Under the pieces are notes generated by a model, which was not told where the DNA came from, did no database searches, and saw only the letters and a list, made by a program, of their open reading frames with translations. Positions 6,455-13,283 of a stretch of DNA of 13,584 bases are shown piece by piece; the stretch's first letter is position 1, and each line of letters starts with the position of its first letter. The stretch lies in NCBI GenBank assembly GCA_026193155.1, contig JAPHSI010000261.1, positions 1 to 13,584 of the forward strand. Direction: 5' to 3'. Source of the DNA: Sulfurimonadaceae bacterium. GTDB taxonomy: Bacteria > Campylobacterota > Campylobacteria > Campylobacterales > Sulfurimonadaceae. The translations under genes were made by a program, and so were the position numbers.

Positions 6455-8235
6455 AAGTCAAATTTATTCTTTTTATATTTGTTTTAGTTTGGATAACATT
6501 GATTATTAGAGTATTTGTTCTTGCTGTTGAATCAAATTCTTATTATGAAAAACTTTCACACAGCAATACAATAAAAACAGAGAAAATCGCACCTGTGCGT
6601 GGTGAAATTACAGATAATAAGAATAGACCAATAGCAATTAACAAGCTTGGTTTTAAAATACAGTTAAAACCACATTTAACTTTGAAAAAAAATGAAAAAA
6701 TATTTAATAACGAACTTGATAATTTATTGGCATTATTGCCAGGTTTAAATAGAGAAGATATTATAAGTACGTACAAAAAACAAGACTCTTATTATAATCA
6801 TGACTTTATAGATATAGTAAATTTTATCTCTTATAATGAAATTATGCCTGTATACACGAAACTAAATCTTAGAGAAAACATAAAAATAGTTTCGGCTCCT
6901 AAAAGATATTATCCATATGGGAGCATCGCTGCTCATACAATAGGTTATGTGTCACGAGCTAATATTAAAGATATAAAACATGATAACCTTCTAAAACTAA
7001 TTGGTTATGTAGGAAAAAGTGGTATAGAAAACTTCTATAATACTTATCTGCAAGGTGAAGCAGGAAGTAAAACAGTTAAAGTAAATGCAAATAATCAAGT
7101 AATAAAACAAATTTCATATGAAAAAGCTCAGGAAGATAGAAAACTTGTTTTAAATATAGATATTAAGTTGCAAAAATATATATCATCACTATTTAAAGAT
7201 CAAGCTGGGGCTGTTGTAGTAATGGATGTTGAGGGTAGGGTGCTTAGTGCAAGTAGTTTTCCTGAGTATGATTTAAACACATTTGTTAGTGGTGTTTCTC
7301 ACAAAGAATGGAATAAATTATCTACAAGTTTAGATAAGCCTTTTACAAATAAAATTACTCATGGATTATATCCTCCTGGTTCAACTATAAAAACGGGTCT
7401 TGGACTTGTATATATAACCAATGAAATAGGTTCATATTGGACTGTAGATTGCGATGCTGCTATGCCGCTTGGAAAAAGGGTTTTTAGATGTTGGAAAAAA
7501 AGTGGGCATAAAAAAACAGGTATAATTAAAGCTATTCGTGAAAGTTGTGATGATTATTTTTATAAGGGTAGTTTACTTGTTGGAATAAAAAAAATGAGTG
7601 AAGGGTTAAAAAGATATGGACTTGGTCAAAAAACAGGAATTGATCTCCCAAATGAATTTATTGGGACAGTACCTTCACGTGAATGGAAGAAAAGAAAATT
7701 TAATAAACCTTGGTATATTGGTGAAACAGTAAATACTTCAATTGGACAAGGTAATTTTTTAGTTACTCCAATACAAATGGCGCAGTTCACAGCTCTTATG
7801 GCAACCTCAAAATTACCTACTCCATTTGTAGCTAAAAAAATCGGAGATACTGAACTAAAACCAAATATACAAGATGTTCTAAACGAAGAAGAGCTAAAAA
7901 AACTGCCTATTATTCAAAAATCTATGTATGAAGTATGTAATTATCCTTATGGTACTGCAACGAAATATGTAAGCTCTAAAATTAAAATTGCAGGCAAAAC
8001 TGGTACGGCACAAGTTATTGGAATTTTGCAAGATATTGAAGATAGGGAGCTTGAACATGAAATGGAGTATTATACACGTTCTCATGCATGGTTTACAACT
8101 TATGGTCCTTATAAAAATCCTCAGTATGTAGTACTTGCTTTAGTTGAACATGGTGGGCATGGTGGTAGTGCTGCAGGTAAGATTGTATCAAGTATTTATG
8201 ATAAGCTAATAGAAATGGGCTATATTAAACCATAA
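6451..8235 (+). CDS. mrdA: Penicillin-binding protein 2, peptidoglycan transpeptidase
   Basis: A 594-residue class B PBP, the DD-transpeptidase of the cell-elongation machinery. It has one N-terminal membrane anchor (about 4-26) and a periplasmic dimerisation domain (about 45-220) containing the APVRGEITD segment (47-55). The transpeptidase domain spans about 230-590, with SxxK at S311-K314 (PPGSTIK), SCD at S365-D367 (the SxN-equivalent, where PBP2 commonly has Asp) and KTG at 516-518 (AGKTGTAQ). The length is close to the family norm (about 600). It works with the SEDS glycosyltransferase RodA and the Mre proteins; rodA is not here, but the gene just before it looks like mreD. It is the last gene of the + strand operon and is followed by a hairpin. 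The C-terminus has the HGGHGGSAAG motif usual for PBP2. Confidence 0.95.
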   Translation: MKVKFILFIFVLVWITLIIRVFVLAVESNSYYEKLSHSNTIKTEKIAPVRGEITDNKNRPIAINKLGFKIQLKPHLTLKKNEKIFNNELDNLLALLPGLNREDIISTYKKQDSYYNHDFIDIVNFISYNEIMPVYTKLNLRENIKIVSAPKRYYPYGSIAAHTIGYVSRANIKDIKHDNLLKLIGYVGKSGIENFYNTYLQGEAGSKTVKVNANNQVIKQISYEKAQEDRKLVLNIDIKLQKYISSLFKDQAGAVVVMDVEGRVLSASSFPEYDLNTFVSGVSHKEWNKLSTSLDKPFTNKITHGLYPPGSTIKTGLGLVYITNEIGSYWTVDCDAAMPLGKRVFRCWKKSGHKKTGIIKAIRESCDDYFYKGSLLVGIKKMSEGLKRYGLGQKTGIDLPNEFIGTVPSREWKKRKFNKPWYIGETVNTSIGQGNFLVTPIQMAQFTALMATSKLPTPFVAKKIGDTELKPNIQDVLNEEELKKLPIIQKSMYEVCNYPYGTATKYVSSKIKIAGKTGTAQVIGILQDIEDRELEHEMEYYTRSHAWFTTYGPYKNPQYVVLALVEHGGHGGSAAGKIVSSIYDKLIEMGYIKP

Positions 8236-8236
8236 T

Positions 8237-8308
8237 AAGAAACTTGTTATTTATACAATAGCATTTTCTTAAGAAATACCCTAAAGGGTACTTTCTAAAG
8301 AAACTTGT
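8237..8308 (+). repeat. Pair of 11-bp direct repeats flanking the mrdA terminator
   Basis: AAGAAACTTGT occurs at 8237-8247 and again at 8298-8308, 61 bases apart, on either side of the hairpin between mrdA and the exchanger gene. The second copy overlaps the 3' arm of the extended hairpin. No transposase or other mobile-element signature lies between them. They may be a chance repeat or the trace of a small local duplication. Confidence 0.4.
8265..8303. terminator. Bidirectional terminator-like hairpin between convergent genes
   Basis: The core stem is TACCC (8277-8281), loop TAAA, GGGTA (8286-8290). It extends outward as AGAAA/TTTCT with one bulged C at 8291, then, after an A-A mismatch, TTTCTT/AAGAAA. 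The GC-rich core is followed on the + strand by CTTTCT and on the - strand by TTTCTT, so a short stem with a U-rich tail forms in either direction. It sits between the mrdA stop (8235) and the exchanger stop (8311), where termination of both convergent transcripts is expected. The tails are imperfect. Confidence 0.6.
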
Positions 8309-8310
8309 CG

Positions 8311-9237
8311 TTAAGCGACTGCGTTTTGAATAAATAAGGCAAGAACTGTCAAAAGAAAAATTCCACCTGCTTTATTGTATAGTCTATTTGCAATTATAAA
8401 TAATAAAGTAAGTGATGCCCCTATCATAATGAGCATATCAAATTGAGTGGCATTTAAATCAACATTTAATGGTCTAACAAGGGAAGCTGCACCTAAAACC
8501 ATGGAAAAGTTTGCAACATTAGAGCCTATGATATTTCCTATGCTCATCTCAGCTGAACCCTTTTTAAGTGCTACAAGCGATACAACGAGCTCAGGTAAAC
8601 TTGTACCAAGTGAGATTAAAAATATACCTATTATCCATTCGCTAATACCAAAATCTCTTGCTATATTAGCACCACTGTCAATTACAAAATTTGCACCGCC
8701 TATTGTTAATGTAAATCCTATGATTAAAAGGATAATCGTTTTTGTCCAATTGAACTTCTCTTTTAAGCTTTCATCAATTTCGCTTTCTAGATCATCTTTC
8801 GAAGATGTAAATAAAAATATAATATACGATACCATTACCAGAAGATACAAAACACCGTCAATTCTGCTTATTTTTCCATCTTGAGACATTAAAAAGAAAA
8901 TAATAACAGGAACAATAACCCATGCACTGTCTTTTGCAAATAAATCACGCTCTGTAGTCATCTTCTTGGCTAAAATAAATACAGTACCTAGAACTAGAGT
9001 TATATTGAATATTACACTACCTACAACATTCGCAACAGCCATATCGCTTTTATTTGCACCGGCGGCCATCATAGATGCTGCCATCTCCGGCAAACTTGTT
9101 CCAAAAGCAACTAGTGTTGCACCAATAACAAAATGAGATATATTAAAATGAAGGGCGATTCTTTCGGATTCTTTTATAATAAAATCTGCACCGTATATCA
9201 ATGCTGCCATAGCAGCAATAAAAATTATGAAATCCAA
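8311..9237 (-). CDS. CaCA-family sodium/calcium exchanger-like antiporter (YrbG-type)
   Basis: A 308-residue inner-membrane protein with about ten membrane helices and the inverted duplication of the CaCA superfamily. The alpha-1 repeat is around 36-82 (GTSLPEM 46-52, then NVVGSVIFN 70-78) and the alpha-2 repeat around 201-250 (GTSLPEL 211-217, then GNIIGSNVANFS 234-245). The acidic residues E51 and E216 in these motifs are the expected cation ligands. An acidic cytoplasmic loop (about 145-162) joins the halves. The predicted role is calcium or other cation exchange against sodium or protons; ion specificity cannot be read. The start codon is TTG (9237-9235), well supported by AGAAGGA about 6 bases upstream inside the end of ybeY. 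The stop of ybeY is only 3 bases away, so the two form an operon. Confidence 0.9.
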   Translation of the reverse strand: MDFIIFIAAMAALIYGADFIIKESERIALHFNISHFVIGATLVAFGTSLPEMAASMMAAGANKSDMAVANVVGSVIFNITLVLGTVFILAKKMTTERDLFAKDSAWVIVPVIIFFLMSQDGKISRIDGVLYLLVMVSYIIFLFTSSKDDLESEIDESLKEKFNWTKTIILLIIGFTLTIGGANFVIDSGANIARDFGISEWIIGIFLISLGTSLPELVVSLVALKKGSAEMSIGNIIGSNVANFSMVLGAASLVRPLNVDLNATQFDMLIMIGASLTLLFIIANRLYNKAGGIFLLTVLALFIQNAVA

Positions 9238-9240
9238 CTA

Positions 9241-9660
9241 TTATCCTTCTGTTCTTATAATTAAGCTATTTGGTAAATTGAATTTTTCAATAATATTTTT
9301 TTCTTGAAGCCTCATTTCACCATTATCAACTTCATGATCAAAGCCTAGCAGATGCAACAAACCATGAATAAAAAGCAGTGCAAGCTCATCATCTTCAGTA
9401 TGTCCAAATTCTTCAGCTTTTTGTTTAACATGAATATATGATATTATAATACTACCAAGTGGTGCCATAGGCATATCTTCATATGGAAAGCTCAAGACAT
9501 CAGTATCTTTATCTATCCCTCGATGTTCTTTATTTATAATTTTTATATCTTCATTTGTTGTAATTATTAATTCTATGTGCTTATTCGTAAGTGATGAAGC
9601 AATTTTATTTAAAAAAATTTCATTAATGCTCAAAGGGGTTTTATTTTCTAATTCAATCAT
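9241..9660 (-). CDS. ybeY: Endoribonuclease / rRNA maturation factor YbeY
   Basis: 139 residues, typical YbeY (UPF0054) length. The zinc-binding motif is IHGLLHLLGFDH (H99, H103, H109), and the conserved segment INKEHRGIDKDTDVLSFPY (42-60) is present. YbeY is a single-strand endoribonuclease that takes part in 16S rRNA 3' end maturation and 70S quality control. The ATG at 9660 has no recognisable Shine-Dalgarno upstream. Instead TATAAT lies at 9673-9668, which would place the transcript start at or one base before the ATG. Its own 3' end carries the ribosome binding site of the exchanger gene. Confidence 0.95.
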   Translation of the reverse strand: MIELENKTPLSINEIFLNKIASSLTNKHIELIITTNEDIKIINKEHRGIDKDTDVLSFPYEDMPMAPLGSIIISYIHVKQKAEEFGHTEDDELALLFIHGLLHLLGFDHEVDNGEMRLQEKNIIEKFNLPNSLIIRTEG

Positions 9661-9667
9661 AAATCGA

Positions 9668-9673
9668 ATTATA
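9668..9673 (-). promoter_or_regulatory. -10 box for a possibly leaderless ybeY transcript
   Basis: Reading the minus strand, a T-rich run (TTTTTTGA) leads to a perfect TATAAT, then seven bases, then the ybeY ATG. With normal -10 spacing the first transcribed base is about 9661, so the mRNA would have almost no leader. This agrees with the absence of a Shine-Dalgarno before ybeY. The promoter overlaps the end of the small gene upstream. Confidence 0.45.
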
Positions 9674-9682
9674 TCAAAAAAT

Positions 9683-9862
9683 TCAACCTGTTAAATTTAT
9701 ACTGTTACCAATACCTGTTTTTTGTGCAGTAACTTGTTTTGACTCTTCACTAGCTTGCTGAGTTTGCGTTTGAACTTGCTTTTCTTCTTCAACAGCTTTT
9801 TTTGTTGCAGCTTCTTCTTGTTTTACAGCAGAAGTATTTTGACTTACACCTGAGACTTCCAT
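9683..9862 (-). CDS. Small hydrophilic protein of 59 residues, function unknown
   Basis: A short frame runs from ATG 9862-9860 to TGA 9685-9683. Support is good for its size: AAAGGAT lies six bases before the ATG, a TATAAT box sits 28-34 bases before the ATG, and the frame fills the space before ybeY. The protein begins MEVSGVSQNTSAVK, has a Glu/Lys/Gln-rich middle (residues 15-48, VEEEKQVQTQTQQASEES), probably helical or coiled coil, and ends TGIGNSINLTG. It has no cysteine, membrane segment or signal peptide, so it is probably cytosolic. I do not recognise the family. It is separated from ybeY by 22 bases and diverges from queC. Confidence 0.7.
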   Translation of the reverse strand: MEVSGVSQNTSAVKQEEAATKKAVEEEKQVQTQTQQASEESKQVTAQKTGIGNSINLTG

Positions 9863-9890
9863 AACAAATCCTTTTATGCGTATTTGTAAG

Positions 9891-9896
9891 ATTATA
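9891..9896 (-). promoter_or_regulatory. -10 box for the small 59-residue gene
   Basis: A perfect TATAAT on the minus strand (9896-9891) would place transcription start near 9884, giving a leader of about 22 bases that contains AAAGGAT before the ATG at 9862. The -35 region coincides with the palindrome at 9909-9924. No clear -35 hexamer is seen, which is normal for this phylum. Confidence 0.45.
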
Positions 9897-9908
9897 TATC
9901 TATTTATA

Positions 9909-9924
9909 TTTAATCAAGATTAAA
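9909..9924. promoter_or_regulatory. Palindrome in the divergent promoter region, possible operator
   Basis: TTTAATC (9909-9915) and GATTAAA (9918-9924) are perfect inverted 7-base arms around a central AA. The site would cover about -25 to -40 of the small-gene promoter and about -22 to -37 of the queC promoter, so one dimeric regulator could affect both. AT-rich DNA forms such palindromes by chance fairly often, so this is tentative. Confidence 0.3.
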
Positions 9925-9933
9925 AATATATGT

Positions 9934-9939
9934 TAAAAT
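9934..9939 (+). promoter_or_regulatory. -10 box for a possibly leaderless queC transcript
   Basis: TAAAAT lies six bases before the queC ATG at 9946, which places the expected start of transcription on the ATG itself. No Shine-Dalgarno precedes the ATG, consistent with a leaderless message. I see no preQ1 riboswitch-like structure in the 83 bases between the small gene and queC, and no room for one in such a transcript. Confidence 0.4.
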
Positions 9940-9945
9940 TCTTTT

Positions 9946-10623
9946 ATGAGAAATATAAACAATAAAAAAGCAGTATGTGTAATGAGTGGGGGAATGGATT
10001 CAACTTTAAGTGCATATATGAAAAAAAATGATGGATATGAAATTATAGGTGTCCACTTTAACTATGACCAAAGAACACAAAAAAAAGAATTGGAATCTTT
10101 TTATAAAATTTGTAAAGATTTAGATGTAAAAGAAAAATATGTATTAGACCTTGATTTTTTTAAACAGCTTGGTGCATCTGCATTAACAGACAAAAGTATA
10201 GAAGTGCCTACTAGTGGAATAGAAGATGGTGTGCCTGTTACATATGTACCATTTAGAAACGGGATATTTTTAAGTATGGCTGCAGCTATCGCTGAAAAAG
10301 AGGGTGCAGAAGTTATAAGCATAGGTGTTGTTGAAGAAGATAGCAGCGGTTATCCGGATTGTAGGTTTGAATATATAAAAAGTATGCAACAAAGTATTAA
10401 TCTCGGCACAAAAGATGAGACAAATATATCTATAGATATGCCTTTGGTTAAGTTGAAAAAATCACAGATAGTTCAAGAAGCAGTAAAACTAAAAGTACCG
10501 CTTGAATTAACTTGGAGCTGTTACAAAAACGAAGATAAGGCTTGCGGTGTCTGTGATAGCTGTAGACTAAGATTAAACGGTTTTGAAGTAGCAGGGGTAA
10601 GTGATCCGATACCTTACGAATAA
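9946..10623 (+). CDS. queC: 7-cyano-7-deazaguanine (preQ0) synthase QueC
   Basis: A 225-residue member of the QueC/ExsB branch of the PP-loop ATP pyrophosphatases. It converts 7-carboxy-7-deazaguanine and ammonia to preQ0 with ATP, a cytosolic step in queuosine tRNA modification. The PP-loop is SGGMDS (14-19). TYVPFRNGIFLS (99-110) and GYPDCR (135-140) are characteristic QueC segments, and the C-terminal zinc site is C192, C200, C203, C206 (ending ACGVCDSC). The length is normal. The ATG lies just after a -10 box without a Shine-Dalgarno. The 3' end overlaps the next gene by 23 bases. No other queuosine gene is in the window. Confidence 0.94.
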   Translation: MRNINNKKAVCVMSGGMDSTLSAYMKKNDGYEIIGVHFNYDQRTQKKELESFYKICKDLDVKEKYVLDLDFFKQLGASALTDKSIEVPTSGIEDGVPVTYVPFRNGIFLSMAAAIAEKEGAEVISIGVVEEDSSGYPDCRFEYIKSMQQSINLGTKDETNISIDMPLVKLKKSQIVQEAVKLKVPLELTWSCYKNEDKACGVCDSCRLRLNGFEVAGVSDPIPYE

Positions 10624-11134
10624 AATAGACTATAATGGTTTAGATATTACCCATATTTGCAAACCAAAGTTAAAAAACAGCTATATTAGTGTTAGCAAAG
10701 AAGGAATTGTGCTAAAAACACCTATAGTTTCCAGCTTTTACATAAACAACTTACTAAGTCAGAAACAAAAATGGATAGAAAAGAAACTTCTTGAGATTGA
10801 AAATAGAATTTATGTAGATAAAAATATACCAGATGAGAAAATAGCAAAAAAGTTTTTAGCATCCAGGGTGGACTATTTTTCAAAAATGATGAACTTAGAT
10901 TTTTCAGAGTTGAAATTTAGAAAAATGAAGAGAAGATGGGGTAGTTGTGATTCTAAAAAAAGAATTACTCTAAATACATATTTATATAATACATCCAAGG
11001 AACAGATAGATTACGTCGTAGTACATGAACTGGCTCACTTAGTCCATATGAACCATTCAAAAGAGTTTCATTCACTTGTAGATAACTATATAGCGCATTC
11101 GAAGTCTATACGGCAACAGTTCTACATATTATAA
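10601..11134 (+). CDS. YgjP-type zinc metallopeptidase-family protein (DUF45, M48-like)
   Basis: 177 residues. The signature is VVHELAHLVHMNHSKEFH (140-157): HExxH zinc ligands H142 and H146, catalytic E143, and probable third ligand H152 in the NHS motif. The family-typical segment RRWGSCDSKKRITLN (111-125) precedes it. The family (COG1451) includes E. coli YgjP. Physiological substrate is unclear; nucleotide pyrophosphatase activity as well as peptidase activity has been suggested for relatives. No signal peptide is present, so it is cytosolic. The length is shorter than many members (about 230), mostly in the N-terminal part. The start is GTG 10601, with AGGGG only 3 bases upstream inside queC; no other usable start precedes the conserved region. 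The stop is 5 bases from the convergent dctP stop. Confidence 0.82.
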   Translation: MIRYLTNKIDYNGLDITHICKPKLKNSYISVSKEGIVLKTPIVSSFYINNLLSQKQKWIEKKLLEIENRIYVDKNIPDEKIAKKFLASRVDYFSKMMNLDFSELKFRKMKRRWGSCDSKKRITLNTYLYNTSKEQIDYVVVHELAHLVHMNHSKEFHSLVDNYIAHSKSIRQQFYIL

Positions 11135-11156
11135 ACAAATTATCTTTCGTTTATAA
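11129..11156. terminator. Weak AT-rich inverted repeat across two convergent stop codons
   Basis: TTATAAAC (11129-11136) and GTTTATAA (11149-11156) form perfect 8-base arms around a 12-base loop. The left arm contains the stop of the metallopeptidase gene and the loop contains the stop of the TRAP binding-protein gene. With only five bases between the genes, any terminator must lie in such a structure. The stem has one GC pair and only short U-runs, so it may be inefficient. Confidence 0.3.
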
Positions 11157-12273
11157 AGTATCCTAAACTAACATCACTCCATTCTTTAGATAATGCTAAA
11201 TATTTTCTCACTTCTTTATAAACTAGTTCAAAATCTTGATTTTTTGAGCTAAGTTCACTTAAAACTTCATTCAAAGCTTTTTTTCCTGCTTCAATAACAT
11301 CTTTTGGAAATTTTGAGAGTGTTACATCCATTGATTTTAATTTTTGAAGTGCTAAAATATTTTGTGCATGAAACTCATGTGTCATGTTTGAGTTTAGCTC
11401 ACTTGTAGCTACTTCTATCATAGCCTTATGCTCATCAGCCAGTTTTTCCCAACTTTGTTTGTTAAAAGTAAGTTCTAAAATAGAACCAGGTTCATGCCAA
11501 CCGGAATAATAATAAGGTGCAACTTTATAAAAACCCATTTTTATATCAAGTGCTGGTCCTACCCATTCTGTTGCATCTATAACCCCACGTTCCAAAGATG
11601 TATATATTTCACCTGCTGGTAGTAAAATAGGGTTTACACCCATTTTGGCAAGAACTTCACCGCCAAGGCCAGGTATACGCATTTTAAGACCATTCATATC
11701 TTTAAGAGAGTTAATAGGTTTTCTAAACCAGCCACCCATCTGAATATTTGTATTTCCACCTAAAAATGGATATAGATTGTATTTAGCATATTGTTCACGC
11801 CAAAGCTCAAGACCACCACCGTAAAGCATCCATGAGTTGATCTCTTCAGCCGTAAACCCAAACGGTATACCGCTATATAATGAAAAGGCAGAATTTTTAC
11901 CCTTCCAATAATACGGACCTGAATGAAAAGCATCTATCTGACCACTAGAAGCCGCATCAAATACGGCAAGGGCAGGGACCAGTGTATTTTTGGCATATAT
12001 TTTTATATCTAAGCTGCCACTACTTATTGTCTTAACTCTAGCTGCAAAATTGTCTACACCTGTTCCCATTATTGGAAAGTGTGCAGGCCAGCTAGTTGCT
12101 AGTTTTATAGTTGTTTTTTTATTTTTATTTATATTTACACGCTTATGGGAAGTTTCACTTTTCTTTGGGTGCTTAGAATAGTCAATAGCTTTTCTATCGC
12201 TTTCATTACAGCCTGATAATGCTATAGCAGCTGTACTTACACCTGTAGCTGCTAAAAAATCTCTTCTATTCAT
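11140..12273 (-). CDS. TRAP transporter substrate-binding lipoprotein, TakP/DctP-like, Tat-exported
   Basis: A 377-residue periplasmic solute-binding protein. The N-terminus NRRDFLAATG is a twin-arginine signal (R3, R4), and ALSGC is a lipobox (C22), so it should leave the cell folded and be lipid-anchored. A polar linker (23-53) precedes the DctP-family domain (about 54-360). Segments such as LKDMNGLKMRIPG (with the conserved arginine that binds substrate carboxylate in TRAP proteins), the AGEIYTSLERGVIDATEWVGP stretch around 218-240 and SGWHEPG resemble the 2-oxoacid binding protein TakP, so a 2-oxo or related carboxylate is a reasonable substrate guess. No dctQ or dctM membrane gene is in the window. 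It starts 11 bases after the preceding gene's stop, with AGGATGGA upstream. Confidence 0.9.
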   Translation of the reverse strand: MNRRDFLAATGVSTAAIALSGCNESDRKAIDYSKHPKKSETSHKRVNINKNKKTTIKLATSWPAHFPIMGTGVDNFAARVKTISSGSLDIKIYAKNTLVPALAVFDAASSGQIDAFHSGPYYWKGKNSAFSLYSGIPFGFTAEEINSWMLYGGGLELWREQYAKYNLYPFLGGNTNIQMGGWFRKPINSLKDMNGLKMRIPGLGGEVLAKMGVNPILLPAGEIYTSLERGVIDATEWVGPALDIKMGFYKVAPYYYSGWHEPGSILELTFNKQSWEKLADEHKAMIEVATSELNSNMTHEFHAQNILALQKLKSMDVTLSKFPKDVIEAGKKALNEVLSELSSKNQDFELVYKEVRKYLALSKEWSDVSLGYFINER

Positions 12274-12284
12274 AGTATTCCATC

Positions 12285-13283
12285 CTAAAATTCCAGAGTT
12301 AGTTGACCAGTCTGTTTTGCTTGTTTTTGTTCAAGTATACCCTTATCAACACCTGCAATAAAAGCGAAGTTAAACTTATTTTCTTTTAGAATATTTAAAA
12401 TCTCATCTTTCTCTTTGTATAAATATGTATTCTCATCCGGCTTTATTGAAGTTGTATATGGAAGGATATAAATTATATTCGCCCACGTAGCATGGTTTTG
12501 AAGATAATCAATTTCGACTTCCATTAAGTTTATATTTGATTCAAATATAAGGACATTATTGCTGGTTCCAAACTCTTTTATTTCAAAGTTTTTATTTGTA
12601 AAAACTGCTTCAAAGTGTTCAATAGTAGTAAACTTTTTTAGTTTATAGTTAACCTTTAGAGATTTAAAAATATTAAAAAGTTCTTGTAAATATGGAATAA
12701 AAAAGGGTGATATTAGTTGTCTCTCATAATATTTGTTTTCATAGATAAAAGATGTTTCAAAAAGTGTTTTCTCTATTATTGTTATCTCTTGCGAAGAGGT
12801 ACTCGGTGCTGGTTTTTTATTTGCAAAAAGTCTTTGATCATTTAAAGTAGGGCTAAAAAGTATAGTGGATCTGTTTTCTATATGCCAAAGTTTTTTAAAA
12901 AGTTCTTGCGTATCTCCATAAACTACTATAAAATGATTGTCTGTAGAACAATTCATTGCTAATTTTAAAACTATTTCATTACACTCATAAGCAATAACTT
13001 CTTTTTCTATAAGTCTAAACCTCAAAAGTCTTTTAAGGGCATCGTCAATATTATCAGTTTGAATCCAAGCAATTTCATTATCTAATATTTCAGTCGGTGA
13101 CTCATAAAAAATTCCATAAGCACCATTTTTTATTGCCTCTGGAATATCTTGAATATTTTTAACAATAAACAAATCACCGCGATTTACTTTATTTACGTTA
13201 AAAATTATATTTTCAAAATTACTCACACATGGATCACTCTTTAAAGAGGCATGTGTAAGTGCTAGTAGGTTTTCAAGCCTCAT
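12285..13283 (-). CDS. Unknown protein resembling a degenerate Mur ligase (MurE/MurF-like)
   Basis: 332 residues, no signal peptide or membrane segment. The N-terminal part (about 24-85) has the look of a MurE/MurF substrate domain: a strand, then RGDLFIV (35-41), then EAIKNGAYGIFYE (49-61), matching the usual GDLFVA...AIxNGA pattern. The following segment FIVVYGDTQELFKKL (118-132) lies where Mur ligases have GTNGKTT, but the Gly-Lys-Thr is gone. The central region is short and lacks recognisable catalytic lysine or metal ligands. EHFEAVF (222-228) and the strands to about 275 loosely resemble the start of the Mur C-terminal domain (GRMExV). It is therefore probably non-catalytic. Mur ligases are normally 440-500 residues. 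The ATG overlaps the metG stop (ATGA), so the two are co-expressed. Homology is inferred by eye. Confidence 0.55.
   Translation of the reverse strand: MRLENLLALTHASLKSDPCVSNFENIIFNVNKVNRGDLFIVKNIQDIPEAIKNGAYGIFYESPTEILDNEIAWIQTDNIDDALKRLLRFRLIEKEVIAYECNEIVLKLAMNCSTDNHFIVVYGDTQELFKKLWHIENRSTILFSPTLNDQRLFANKKPAPSTSSQEITIIEKTLFETSFIYENKYYERQLISPFFIPYLQELFNIFKSLKVNYKLKKFTTIEHFEAVFTNKNFEIKEFGTSNNVLIFESNINLMEVEIDYLQNHATWANIIYILPYTTSIKPDENTYLYKEKDEILNILKENKFNFAFIAGVDKGILEQKQAKQTGQLTLEF

Noticed and set aside
8237..8308. Miniature mobile element in the mrdA downstream region
   Set aside because: There are direct repeats and a hairpin, but no terminal inverted repeats with target duplication and no transposase; the terminator explanation is enough.
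8447..8884. 145-residue plus-strand frame opposite the cation exchanger
   Set aside because: It is antisense to conserved transmembrane repeats of the exchanger, and its composition is the complement of that membrane protein; no own ribosome binding site or domain is seen.
9863..9945. PreQ1 riboswitch upstream of queC
   Set aside because: The -10 box lies directly before the ATG, so no leader is left, and no pseudoknot-like pattern is visible.
9961..9999. G-run near the queC start as a phase-variable tract
   Set aside because: It is only five G residues within the conserved PP-loop codons (SGGM), too short for slipped-strand phase variation; no other long homopolymeric G/C tract is present in the window.
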